From assembly GCA_946497035.1 (NCBI GenBank), contig CAMMIW010000006.1:32786-96785 (forward strand): a stretch of 64,000 nucleotides of DNA, written 5' to 3'. Below, in pieces: positions 18,726-26,865 of this stretch. The notes under the pieces are model-generated. The model did not search any database, was not told the DNA's origin, and saw nothing but the letters and a program-made list of their open reading frames with translations. The position numbers and the translations under genes are program-made. The stretch comes from an uncultured Eubacteriaceae bacterium (lineage in GTDB: Bacteria; Bacillota; Clostridia; Lachnospirales; CAG-274). Every line of letters starts with the position of its first letter. Position 1 is the first letter of the stretch.

Positions 18726-20336
18726 TCACTCCCATTCATCATTAAGCCAGTTTCTAAGAAGTTGGGCTGCTGCCTCTGGGTTATCATCAATAAAGCTCTC
18801 AATTTTGAGTTTAAATTCAGATTCTACTTCATTAATGCCCGCAATTTTATCTGCAACCTCTTCATCTTCTCTTTTGTTAGTTGCTATAAGATCTTCTATA
18901 GATATTTCTGGTTCAATTTCTTCAATTTCATCTGGTTGAGCTTTTTTAATAAGAGCAATAGCAAGTAAAGCTATTAATACAACTAATATGATTAAAACAA
19001 TTATTTGCTGTACATTTATAGGTTGTTTAACTTTATCTATAAATATAGGTTTTTCATAACCTGTAAGAGTAACATTATCTATACCAGTACCTGTTTTTAT
19101 AGTATCTAATAGCTCTTGATCCATTTCTATTAAATTAGGTGTGTTGTTTTGCTCTTTAAACTGTTCCCAGCTCATTTCTTTGTTTATTGTTTTGTTTTTA
19201 ATTAAATCTTCTTCATTATAATATTTATATTTATATACTGTAACAGCAACAGATGACTCTTCAGGAACAAAGCTACCACCGTTGATCTCTTTTAGCTGTT
19301 CATTTTCATTGTAGCCAAATTCTGTTTCTTTTGAAGCACCGTCATAAGTGCCTGTGTTGCCACCGCCCATAGCATAGTTAGTAGGTGTCTGATCGTTAGA
19401 TTCTACACCTGGCTCAGCCCCTACCTCGCCGTTAACAACACTTTCAGTTTGTTCTTTTTGAACTTTAGGCACACCTACAGTAGCATCTGCAACAGGAGGT
19501 GTTAAAGTAAGATTTCTTTCTTGAACTTTGTTCCAATCAAATTTAACACTAGATATAACCTTAACTTCATCATATAGAGGATTTAAAGTATCTTGTATTT
19601 TAGTTTCTATTTCAGTTTTTTTGTTATTTTCAATTTCTTGTTGTTTAGTATGGCTTACACCTGTACTCTCTTTACCTGAGTATAACATTTTACCCTTAGT
19701 ATCTGCAATGGTAACATTTTCAACTTTTACACCCTCAACGCTACTAGCGATAAGGTTTGCTATAATAGCTCCTTGTTCTTCTGTAAAAGTATCATCAACG
19801 CTAAGAGTAACACCAGCGCTTGCTTCTTTTTTATTATTATTAAATACAACTGTGTCTTCTGGTAAAGCTAACTTAACACTTGCTTCTTTTACATTATCAA
19901 AAGTTTCTATAAGCTGTTTCATTTCTGCTTCTTTTAACCTTTGATATTGCTCTTTCTTGTCATTCTCTGTCATACCAATACTAATATTAGCAGATACATC
20001 ATCAAATGTTATACCTTCTTTGCCAATCTCACTACTAGCTATAAGAATTTTAGCTCTACTTTCATCTTTTTCTAATACCTCTATACCGGTACCCCTATCT
20101 AAAAGCTTGTTTTTCACTTGGTTATCGTTTAATACCTTTTCTATTTGTCCTACTAAAGCAGGATCTGCGTTAGATTTTAAAACAATCCATTTTGGTTTAA
20201 AACTCATATATAATAAAAGACCTAATATGACTATAAGACCTATTGCTATAACAATTATTTTAGTTCTTAAACTTTTATCTATATTGTTCCATTTTTCAGC
20301 AATTTTCGCCTTATAGCTTAATAGTTTTTCATGCAT
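18726..20336 (-). CDS. fliF: Flagellar MS-ring protein FliF
   Basis: FliF forms the MS ring in the membrane. Two membrane helices flank a large extracytoplasmic region: one near residues 27-45 and one near 450-470. The C-terminal tail (LLRNWLNDEWE) is the FliG-binding end. I start at the ATG at 20336, 7 nt after GAGG. A GTG two codons earlier sits only 1 nt after the same Shine-Dalgarno. The product is 536 residues, a normal length. Confidence 0.97.
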   Translation of the reverse strand: MHEKLLSYKAKIAEKWNNIDKSLRTKIIVIAIGLIVILGLLLYMSFKPKWIVLKSNADPALVGQIEKVLNDNQVKNKLLDRGTGIEVLEKDESRAKILIASSEIGKEGITFDDVSANISIGMTENDKKEQYQRLKEAEMKQLIETFDNVKEASVKLALPEDTVVFNNNKKEASAGVTLSVDDTFTEEQGAIIANLIASSVEGVKVENVTIADTKGKMLYSGKESTGVSHTKQQEIENNKKTEIETKIQDTLNPLYDEVKVISSVKFDWNKVQERNLTLTPPVADATVGVPKVQKEQTESVVNGEVGAEPGVESNDQTPTNYAMGGGNTGTYDGASKETEFGYNENEQLKEINGGSFVPEESSVAVTVYKYKYYNEEDLIKNKTINKEMSWEQFKEQNNTPNLIEMDQELLDTIKTGTGIDNVTLTGYEKPIFIDKVKQPINVQQIIVLIILVVLIALLAIALIKKAQPDEIEEIEPEISIEDLIATNKREDEEVADKIAGINEVESEFKLKIESFIDDNPEAAAQLLRNWLNDEWE

Positions 20337-20385
20337 ATTCACACCTCATACAAATATTTTTATAAATTAAGCTATATTTTAGTTG

Positions 20386-20697
20386 TTAAATAGGTATCCT
20401 CATAATCTCTTGATACGCAGTTAATATTTTATTAGTAACTTGTGAAGTAAATTGTATGGCAGAGCTTGCTCTAGACTGAGCCATAGAAAGGCCTATCATA
20501 TCATCAGATCTTCCTGTTATAAAATCTATTTGCTTTTGCTCTACATCTTTTTGCATTGCGTTTGTTTGTTCTAAAACATCAACTGCTTGTTTAAAAAAAT
20601 CGCCAAAAGGATCTGTTTTAGTCATTTTTTGCACATTAGCTTCTGTGCTAAATTTTAGCTCATTGCTAAAAGGCTGTATATTATTTTCTATACGCAT
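20386..20697 (-). CDS. fliE: Flagellar hook-basal body protein FliE
   Basis: FliE links the MS ring to the rod. The 103-residue product has the family C-terminal region (SMAQSRASSAIQFTSQVTNKI, shortened here as SMAQSRASSAIQFTSQ) and lies between flgC and fliF, its universal place in Firmicutes. A GGGGGAAA sequence precedes the ATG. Confidence 0.95.
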   Translation of the reverse strand: MRIENNIQPFSNELKFSTEANVQKMTKTDPFGDFFKQAVDVLEQTNAMQKDVEQKQIDFITGRSDDMIGLSMAQSRASSAIQFTSQVTNKILTAYQEIMRIPI

Positions 20698-20723
20698 TAT
20701 CTATTTCCCCCTATAAAAAATAT

Positions 20724-21179
20724 CTATTTACCTATTTCTAAAGTTTTATTTATCATACCTTTAGTAATGTTAACAGCAGTGATGTTGGCTTCATAAGCAC
20801 GGTTAGCAGAAATCATATTAACCATTTCTTCAACTACGTTAACGTTAGGCTTTGTAACATATCCATTAGCATCTGCATCTGGATGGCTAGGGTTATATTC
20901 TTTAGGGCCTTCTGTATTATCTACCGCTATTCTTTCCACTTTAACACCAGAAAGATTGTTGCTATTAGCCTTTCTATTTAGCTCTGTGTTAAATAAATGT
21001 CTAAAAGAGTTTTTATCGTTAGATATTTCGCTAAAAATTACTGTTTTTCTTTTATAAGGTCCACCCTCAGCTGTTCTTGTAGTATCTATATTTGCCATAT
21101 TTTGGCTTATAATGTCCATTCTTAAACTTTGGGCTGTAAGTGCTGTAGCACTCGTATTTAAGCTATCAAAAAAAGACAT
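20724..21179 (-). CDS. flgC: Flagellar basal-body rod protein FlgC
   Basis: FlgC is a proximal rod subunit. The N-terminal rod motif SQNMANIDTTRT and the C-terminal motif VEEMVNMISANRAYEANI are both present. 151 residues is standard. It is 19 bp downstream of flgB and 26 bp upstream of fliE. AGGAGGATAAG precedes the ATG. Confidence 0.97.
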   Translation of the reverse strand: MSFFDSLNTSATALTAQSLRMDIISQNMANIDTTRTAEGGPYKRKTVIFSEISNDKNSFRHLFNTELNRKANSNNLSGVKVERIAVDNTEGPKEYNPSHPDADANGYVTKPNVNVVEEMVNMISANRAYEANITAVNITKGMINKTLEIGK

Positions 21180-21198
21180 ACACTTATCCTCCTAATAA

Positions 21199-21579
21199 TT
21201 ATTTAAACGTAGAATAAACAGTGCTTGTTCTATTAGAATTAGAAAGAACACTATTTACTATAAAATCATATTTTGTTGAATTTTTATAAAACTCGATCAT
21301 CTCAGTTTCTATATCTACACTATTTCCATCAATAGTTGTACTATTTGGTTTTACTTCTACCTGTAAACTAGGCATAACGCTACCCATATGGTCAACACCT
21401 GTTTCTTTAGTTTTATCAATAGCTCTAGCAAGAGCCCCTTCAAAATTTACAGTTTTTCTTTTATAATTAGGTGTATCTATATTAGCCATATTATTTAAGA
21501 TCACTTGATTTTTATATTGAGTAGCTTGCATAGCTGCTTCTAATATTCTATTTTGAGTAAACAATCTATCAAAAACCAT
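21199..21579 (-). CDS. flgB: Flagellar basal-body rod protein FlgB
   Basis: FlgB is a proximal rod subunit and the first gene of the cluster. The rod motif NNMANIDTPNYKRK is clear. I start at the ATG at 21579, 7 nt after AAAGGAGA. A TTG two codons upstream falls too close to the Shine-Dalgarno. The product is 126 residues. A SigD-like promoter is visible about 100 bp upstream. Confidence 0.96.
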   Translation of the reverse strand: MVFDRLFTQNRILEAAMQATQYKNQVILNNMANIDTPNYKRKTVNFEGALARAIDKTKETGVDHMGSVMPSLQVEVKPNSTTIDGNSVDIETEMIEFYKNSTKYDFIVNSVLSNSNRTSTVYSTFK

Positions 21580-21677
21580 AATCAACTCTCCTTTATCTTA
21601 TATATTTTAACTTATTTCTTTAAAATTGTAAAGTTTTTTTATTTATATATATTAAATGTAATATTTGTCTTTTTATT

Positions 21678-21704
21678 TTATCGACACTTTTTATATTTTT
21701 ATTA
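21678..21704 (-). promoter_or_regulatory. SigD-like (sigma-28) promoter upstream of flgB
   Basis: Read leftward the sequence is TAAT (21701-21704), a 15-bp spacer, then GTCGATAA (21678-21685). The B. subtilis SigD consensus is TAAA-N15-GCCGATAT, so 3 of 4 and 6 of 8 bases agree (7 of 8 if the last base is allowed as A). It lies about 100 bp before the flgB start codon. No comparably good sigma-A promoter is seen in the same gap. Confidence 0.5.
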
Positions 21705-21850
21705 GAAAAATTTTCATTTTTTTATTGTAAATCTCTATATATTAACAATAATTATTTTTATTTAAATATTTTATAATAACAAATTGTTTTATAATATAAA
21801 AATTTTTACATTATATTTTATTTTTAAAAATATACAGTTTTTTTCCATAT

Positions 21851-21907
21851 TATTATAAATCAGGTATTTCTATTATAAAAAATAATAGAAATACCTGATT
21901 TATAATA
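21851..21907. terminator. Hairpin with 26-bp perfect stem after dpaB
   Basis: Arms at 21851-21876 and 21882-21907 are exact complements around an AAAAA loop. It sits 16 bp beyond the dpaB stop and separates dpaB from the flagellar cluster. The flanks are A/T-rich but without a clean U-run, so termination efficiency is uncertain. Confidence 0.65.
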
Positions 21908-21923
21908 ATAAAAATATACATAA

Positions 21924-22511
21924 TTAAATATATTCCCTTAAAATAGGTTGTAATTGTTGGCCTTTTAAAGCATAAAATATAGTTTCTGACAATTTATCAA
22001 AATGTGCCACCAAAGATCTAGGCTTTTTAACATAATCATCTTGGCCAAAAGGTACAAAATATACATTTTTCTTATTTATCATATCTCCTATATTTTGCAT
22101 ATTAGCTCCTAACCCATCATTTGTAGATATGGCTATTACAACTGGCTTATTATTTCTTATATGTGCTTTACTAGCCATTAAAACAGGGGTATCACATATA
22201 CCGCTATTCATTTTAGCAATAGTATTTCCTGTGCAAGGTGCTATAACAAATACATCTAAAAAATTTTTAGGGCCCAAAGGCTCTGCTTGTTCTATAGTTT
22301 TTATAATTTTATTTTTTGTTATTTCTTCTATCTCTTCCATAAAATCTTTAGCTTTTCCAAACCTTGTATCTATATTTTGAGAGTTAAAAGAAAAAACAGG
22401 ATAAATATTTGCTTTTAAATCTATTAAGCTTTTCATTTGATTTATAGTTTCTCTAAATGTGCAAAAAGAACCTGTTAATGCATATCCTATATTTATTCCT
22501 TGTAAATCCAT
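21924..22511 (-). CDS. dpaB: Dipicolinate synthase subunit B (SpoVFB)
   Basis: DpaB is the flavoprotein-like subunit of dipicolinate synthase, which makes the dipicolinic acid stored in the spore core. The 195-residue product begins GINIGYALTGSFCTF, has the flavin/CoA-binding-type stretch VIAPCTGNTIAKM and ends QLQPILREYI, all characteristic of SpoVFB. GGAGGTGG precedes the ATG. dpaA is not next to it, unlike the usual dpaA-dpaB pair, and terminators on both sides make it look monocistronic. Expression in the mother cell is expected from the family. Confidence 0.94.
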   Translation of the reverse strand: MDLQGINIGYALTGSFCTFRETINQMKSLIDLKANIYPVFSFNSQNIDTRFGKAKDFMEEIEEITKNKIIKTIEQAEPLGPKNFLDVFVIAPCTGNTIAKMNSGICDTPVLMASKAHIRNNKPVVIAISTNDGLGANMQNIGDMINKKNVYFVPFGQDDYVKKPRSLVAHFDKLSETIFYALKGQQLQPILREYI

Positions 22512-22560
22512 CTTACCACCTCCATATTTAATAATATGAAATATATCAAAATAAGTTACA

Positions 22561-22607
22561 AAAATATAGGTTTATTAAACAAATTTTGTTTAATAAACCT
22601 ATATTTT
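22561..22607 (-). terminator. Terminator of the feo operon
   Basis: A 23-bp perfect inverted repeat (22561-22583 and 22585-22607) is followed on the minus strand by ATATTTTTG. It ends the feoA-feoB-Cys-rich peptide transcript before dpaB. Confidence 0.75.
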
Positions 22608-22643
22608 AATATCCATAATAAAGATTAAAAAAGGTAGCAAGCA

Positions 22644-22790
22644 TTATTTATCATTATGTGAACCACAACCAGAGCAACCTCCGCCACTATCACAACCACA
22701 ACATTTACCTTTTTTCTTATCTCTAACAATTTTTATAACTGCTAAAATAAAAAGTAAAATTATTAAACCAAAAATAATATATGTTGCCAA
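22644..22790 (-). CDS. FeoB-associated Cys-rich membrane mini-protein
   Basis: This 48-codon ORF has an N-terminal membrane helix (YIIFGLIILLFILAVIKIV) and a short Cys-rich tail with six Cys residues (KCCGCDSGGGC, then SGCG). That is the pattern of FeoB-associated Cys-rich proteins (Pfam FeoB_associated) that follow feoB in many Clostridia. The start codon is TTG, after GAAGGTGA with 5 nt spacing. It begins 20 bp after feoB, so it is co-transcribed. The exact role is unproven; metal contact with FeoB is an inference. Confidence 0.85.
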   Translation of the reverse strand: MATYIIFGLIILLFILAVIKIVRDKKKGKCCGCDSGGGCSGCGSHNDK

Positions 22791-22810
22791 AAAAATCACC
22801 TTCTTTAAAA

Positions 22811-24907
22811 TTAATATTTACTTTTTCTAAACATCATATAAAGTGTAAATAATATAACTATTATTGCTATTATAGTTCCAATACCAAAGCTACCACCTAA
22901 AAATATAAGGCTACCTAATTGATATATAACAAGAGCTACAAGATAAGCAAGCAAAGTTTGATAACCTATAGCAATTAAAGTCCATTTCATATTGCCCATT
23001 TCTCTTCTTATAGCACCAATAGCCGCAAAACAAGGGGCACATAACATATTAAACGCTACAAAAGAATATGCGCTAACTGTTGTAAACATAGAAGATATTT
23101 GAGCTATTAAGCCTGCATCACCTTCTGTAACTGCATCACCTAAGCCTAATAAAACGCCATAGGTAGAAACTAGTTGCTCTTTAGCAACAAGGCCATTTAT
23201 TGTAGCAACAGCCGCTTGCCAATTATTAAACCCTAAAGGTGTAAATAAAGGTGCTATTAGCTTGCCAATATTTGCAAGTATACTTTGTTCAACATCTTCC
23301 ACCATAGTAAGGTTAAAGCTAAATCTACTTAAAAACCATAATACAATAGACATTGCAAAAATAACTGTACCTGCTTTTATAATAAATGATTTTACCCTAT
23401 CCCACATATGTCTTAAAACAGTTTTAGCAGATGGTAAATGATATTTAGGTAATTCCATAATAAATGGAGATGTATCTCCACTAAATGCTTTTAATTTTTT
23501 AAGTATTAAGCCAGATACTAAAACCATAGCAATACCTAAAAAATATATAGATGGGCCAATTAAAGAATTTTGTGGAAATAAAGCTGCACCAAATAATGCT
23601 ATAACAGGTAGCTTAGCTCCACAAGGTATAAATGTAGTAACCATTATTGTTATTTTTCTATCTCTTTCATTTTCAATAGTTCTAGATGACATAATACCAG
23701 GAACACCACAACCTGTACTTATAAGCATAGGTATAAAAGATTTACCAGATAAACCTACTTTCCTAAAAATTCTATCCATAACAAATGCAATCCTTGACAT
23801 ATAGCCACAATCTTCTAAAAATGATAAAAAGAAAAATAAAATAAACATTTGAGGAACAAAACCTAATATAGCACCAACACCAGCTACTATACCATCTATA
23901 ATAAGGCTATATAACCAGCTTGATACATTTAAACTTTCTAAAATGCCACCTATAAAATTAGTAACATATTCTCCAAAAAATACGTCATTAGTCCAGTCTG
24001 TAACGATAGTACCTATAGATGTTACAGATATATAATAAACTAAATACATAATACCAAAAAATATAGGTAATGCTAAATATTTGTTAGTAACAATATTATC
24101 TATTTTGGTAGACATCTCATCATCTGCTGTCACTTTTTTTGTAACTAACTGTTTTGTAATATCTGTTATGTAGCTATATCTTTCATTAATGATTATACTT
24201 TCACTTTCGTCATCAAAGTGTTTTTCTACATCTTTTATTATAGCATCTATTTTATTATATTCATCATTTGATAAATTTAATTTTTCTAAAACTTTTTTAT
24301 CTCTTTCAAAAACTTTTATACTATGCCATCTTTTTTCATCATCTATATGTATAATATTTTCTATCTGAGATATGGCTTCTTCTACCTTTTGAGAAAATAT
24401 ATCTAATTCTTTATTCTTTTTATTAATAATTTTTAAGGCTTTTTCTATGAGTATATTTAATCCATCACCTTTTAAGGCAGTTGTTTCTACAATAGGGCAA
24501 CCTATTATTTCTTCCAATTTATCAATATCTATAAAGTCGCCATTTTTTTTAACAATATCCATCATATTGAGGGCAATTATTGTAGGTATCCCCATTTCTA
24601 TAATTTGTGTTGTAAGGTATAAGTTTCTTTCTATATTAGAAGCATCCACAATATTTATTATAATATCTGGTTTTTCATTTATAATATAATCCCTTGTTAT
24701 AACTTCTTCTAACGTATAAGGAGATAAAGAATATATACCAGGCAAATCTATAAGGTTTACGTTTTCTTTATGTTTTACTGTACCTGATTTTTTTTCTACA
24801 GTAACGCCAGGCCAGTTGCCAACATATTGAAAGCTCCCTGTAAGATTATTAAACATAGTTGTTTTACCACAATTAGGATTACCAACTAAGCCTATATTTA
24901 TACCCAT
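22811..24907 (-). CDS. feoB: Ferrous iron transporter FeoB
   Basis: FeoB imports Fe(II) across the membrane. The N-terminal GTPase domain has G1 GNPNCGKT (residues 9-16), G3 DLPG and G4 NMMD, followed by a helical guanine-dissociation-inhibitor region and a membrane domain with two Gate motifs (one includes PCGAKLPV). The ATG at 24907 is one base after the feoA stop and 10 nt after GAGGAG. A GTG three codons earlier overlaps the Shine-Dalgarno, so I do not use it. The product is 698 residues, normal for the family. Confidence 0.97.
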   Translation of the reverse strand: MGINIGLVGNPNCGKTTMFNNLTGSFQYVGNWPGVTVEKKSGTVKHKENVNLIDLPGIYSLSPYTLEEVITRDYIINEKPDIIINIVDASNIERNLYLTTQIIEMGIPTIIALNMMDIVKKNGDFIDIDKLEEIIGCPIVETTALKGDGLNILIEKALKIINKKNKELDIFSQKVEEAISQIENIIHIDDEKRWHSIKVFERDKKVLEKLNLSNDEYNKIDAIIKDVEKHFDDESESIIINERYSYITDITKQLVTKKVTADDEMSTKIDNIVTNKYLALPIFFGIMYLVYYISVTSIGTIVTDWTNDVFFGEYVTNFIGGILESLNVSSWLYSLIIDGIVAGVGAILGFVPQMFILFFFLSFLEDCGYMSRIAFVMDRIFRKVGLSGKSFIPMLISTGCGVPGIMSSRTIENERDRKITIMVTTFIPCGAKLPVIALFGAALFPQNSLIGPSIYFLGIAMVLVSGLILKKLKAFSGDTSPFIMELPKYHLPSAKTVLRHMWDRVKSFIIKAGTVIFAMSIVLWFLSRFSFNLTMVEDVEQSILANIGKLIAPLFTPLGFNNWQAAVATINGLVAKEQLVSTYGVLLGLGDAVTEGDAGLIAQISSMFTTVSAYSFVAFNMLCAPCFAAIGAIRREMGNMKWTLIAIGYQTLLAYLVALVIYQLGSLIFLGGSFGIGTIIAIIVILFTLYMMFRKSKY

Positions 24908-24908
24908 T

Positions 24909-25139
24909 TTATTCACACTCCTCCACTAATATTATTTTTGCATCTTCTTTTCTTATAGTAAGCTCATATCCTCTTATAGATATTTCTATAGGATCGCCTA
25001 AAGGAGCTGTTTTTCTAACAAAAATATTGGCATCTTTTGTTATGCCCATATCCATAATTCGTCTTTTTAAAGCCCCTTCTCCTACAACTTTTAACACTTT
25101 AACATTTTTACCGACCTTTATTTCACTTAATTTTTTCAT
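24909..25139 (-). CDS. feoA: Ferrous iron transport protein FeoA
   Basis: FeoA is a small SH3-like protein that supports FeoB. The 76-residue product has the family pattern (GEGALKRRIMDMGIT, then VRKTAPLGDPIEISIRGYELTIRKEDA). It is the first gene of the operon, behind a consensus promoter with a DtxR-like operator. Confidence 0.95.
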   Translation of the reverse strand: MKKLSEIKVGKNVKVLKVVGEGALKRRIMDMGITKDANIFVRKTAPLGDPIEISIRGYELTIRKEDAKIILVEECE

Positions 25140-25195
25140 AATTTTTACTCCTTTATAAATTTACCCCCAAAAAAACCTAAAAACTAACACCCCTA

Positions 25196-25214
25196 TTAGC
25201 TTAAGCTAACTCAA
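25196..25214 (-). promoter_or_regulatory. DtxR-like operator of feoAB
   Basis: A 14-bp perfect palindrome TTAGCTTAAGCTAA (25196-25209) lies directly downstream of the -10 box of the feoA promoter. Extended to 19 bp it agrees with the DtxR consensus TTAGGTTAGCCTAACCTAA at 14 positions. Its place over the transcription start fits iron-dependent repression. The DtxR-family gene at 26866-27246 is a candidate to bind it. Confidence 0.65.
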
Positions 25215-25242
25215 TTTTATATCTACTAACATCATTTGTCAA
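25214..25242 (-). promoter_or_regulatory. Sigma-A promoter of feoA-feoB
   Basis: Read leftward the boxes are TTGACA (25237-25242), 17 bp, TAAAAT (25214-25219). This is a near-perfect match with optimal spacing, and the DtxR-like palindrome follows immediately. Confidence 0.8.
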
Positions 25243-25280
25243 TAAAAAAATTTTATAGCCTCTACAATAATAATATGCTG

Positions 25281-25309
25281 TTGACAATAAATATTGTTTA
25301 GTGTATAAT
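25281..25309 (+). promoter_or_regulatory. Consensus promoter of the tetR gene
   Basis: TTGACA (25281-25286), 17-bp spacer, TATAAT (25304-25309). Two inverted repeats overlap it: ACAAT-N4-ATTGT at 25284-25297 and TGAAC-TTT-GTTCA at 25309-25321. Either could be the operator for autoregulation by the TetR protein. Confidence 0.8.
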
Positions 25310-25332
25310 GAACTTTGTTCAGGAGGTGCTAT

Positions 25333-25878
25333 ATGAATTTATATAATATTATCTTAAATGAAAGTAAAAAAATAGCCATAAATCAAGGGCTTAGTTTTAT
25401 AAATATACGTTTAGTAGCTTCAAAATGTAATATTTCTATCGGCTCTGTATATAATTATTTTCCTTCTAAATCTGACTTGCTTATAGCTACTATCCAATCT
25501 ATTTGGCAAGATATTTTTAAATTTGATAAAAATAGCTTTAGTTTTGATAAATTTACAGATGCTATAAGCTATATTTTTGAAACAGTAAATAACAATTTAA
25601 AAAATTATCCAGATTTTTTTACCTTACATTCTTTAAGTTTTAACGATAACAATAAATTTAAAGGTAAAAAAACTATGGATACCTTTTTACAAAATATAAA
25701 AAACAATTTATTAAAAATATTAGAAAATGATAAAAATGTTAACCCTAATGCTTTTAACCAACATTTAACACCTAATATTTTTATTGATTATATATTTAGT
25801 TTATTAATAGCTTGTATATTTGATAAAAAATCAAATTGTAAAGCTTTAATAAAATTAATTGAAAATAGCATTTATTAG
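25333..25878 (+). CDS. TetR-family transcriptional regulator
   Basis: The 181-residue product has an N-terminal helix-turn-helix of TetR type (residues ~15-50: VASKCNISIGSVYNYFPSKSD) and a mainly helical C-terminal ligand domain without recognisable specificity. I start at the ATG at 25333, 6 nt after AGGAGG. An upstream TTG in frame would include the Shine-Dalgarno. The next two genes downstream encode small membrane proteins and are the natural candidate targets. Confidence 0.9.
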   Translation: MNLYNIILNESKKIAINQGLSFINIRLVASKCNISIGSVYNYFPSKSDLLIATIQSIWQDIFKFDKNSFSFDKFTDAISYIFETVNNNLKNYPDFFTLHSLSFNDNNKFKGKKTMDTFLQNIKNNLLKILENDKNVNPNAFNQHLTPNIFIDYIFSLLIACIFDKKSNCKALIKLIENSIY

Positions 25879-25951
25879 TGGTTCTTTTTAATTATTAGTG
25901 CAAATGCCCTAATATTTATTATAGAACCTTATTATTTAAGGAGGTTACTAT

Positions 25952-26371
25952 ATGAAAGTTAAAAAAAAGACATTATTGTTAATAGCTAGCATTGTTTGGT
26001 TAATAGCTGGCTTTAATATTTTACACATAGGTTTAAATACTTACAAAAATTATGTTACTATAATTAACATTTTTTTATCTTTAGTTGTTTTTTCAATATT
26101 TTGGTTTATGATATTTAGCAAGCTTGTTTTTAAACATACCCACAGAATAAAAAGCTTTAAAGATGAGCTACATTTCTTTTTAAAATTTTTCGATAAAAAA
26201 TCTTTTATAATTATGATATTTATGATAACTTTTGGTGTTTTAATAAGAAAATTAAATTTAGCACCAGATGTATTTATAGCAGTTTTTTATACAGGCCTTG
26301 GCTCTGCTCTATTTTTAGCAGGTTTATTATTTGGTTATAACTATTTTAAATATTTAAAAATGGGGGATTAA
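25952..26371 (+). CDS. Four-helix membrane protein of unknown function
   Basis: I do not recognise this 139-residue protein. It has four predicted membrane helices (about 8-27, 36-55, 85-105, 113-133) with a basic, His-containing loop (KHTHRIKSFKDELHFF) between the second and third. The ATG follows AAGGAGG. It ends 2 bp before the DUF2871-type gene, so the two are surely co-transcribed, and both follow a tetR gene. A paired membrane function under TetR control is an inference. Confidence 0.75.
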   Translation: MKVKKKTLLLIASIVWLIAGFNILHIGLNTYKNYVTIINIFLSLVVFSIFWFMIFSKLVFKHTHRIKSFKDELHFFLKFFDKKSFIIMIFMITFGVLIRKLNLAPDVFIAVFYTGLGSALFLAGLLFGYNYFKYLKMGD

Positions 26372-26373
26372 AT

Positions 26374-26802
26374 ATGAAAAAATTAATAAATATTTCCTTT
26401 ATATATTTTATTTTGGCTATGATAGCAGGTGTTTTTTATAGAGAATTTACAAAATTTTTTGATTTTACAGGTAAAACAACATTAGCTTTTGCCCATACCC
26501 ATCTTCTAACTTTAGGAACAATAGTTTTTTTGATATTAGCTTTATTTTCTATCCATACAGATTTATTAAGCCAAAAAAAGTTTAGTTTATTTTTAAAAAT
26601 TTATAATATTGCTTTACCTTTTATGATTATAAATATGATTGTAAGGGGTATAGTCCAAGTTTTAAATATTAACATATCAAACGGTTTAAATGCATCTATA
26701 TCTGGTTTATCAGGTATAGCCCATATATTAATTTTTGCTTCTTTTTTAATATTATTTTCAACATTAAAAAGTTTAAATGTTGATAAAAATAATAAACAAT
26801 AA
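26374..26802 (+). CDS. DUF2871-type small membrane protein
   Basis: The 142-residue product has four membrane helices and the stretch AGVFYREFTKFFDFTGKT followed by FAHTHLLTLGTI, which matches my memory of the DUF2871 family. The function of the family is unknown. The conserved His pair within a membrane segment (HTH) could hint at metal or haem contact, but this is speculation. It begins 2 bp after the previous gene. Confidence 0.75.
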   Translation: MKKLINISFIYFILAMIAGVFYREFTKFFDFTGKTTLAFAHTHLLTLGTIVFLILALFSIHTDLLSQKKFSLFLKIYNIALPFMIINMIVRGIVQVLNINISNGLNASISGLSGIAHILIFASFLILFSTLKSLNVDKNNKQ

Positions 26803-26865
26803 ACTTGAAAATTTACTTTTTTTGTGTTATTATAATATTCAAACTATTATAAGTGAGGTGTTTTA

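Larger units (their letters stand above)
21586..21923. other. Intergenic region between flgB and dpaB
   Basis: This gap of ~340 bp has no gene. It contains the SigD-like promoter near the flgB end, a long run of nearly pure A/T, and a perfect 26-bp-stem hairpin near the dpaB end. Confidence 0.7.

Noticed and set aside
25881..25929. Imperfect GGTTCT...AGAACC hairpin after tetR as a terminator
   Set aside because: The stem has several mismatches and no U-run, and the downstream membrane genes probably depend on read-through from the tetR promoter.
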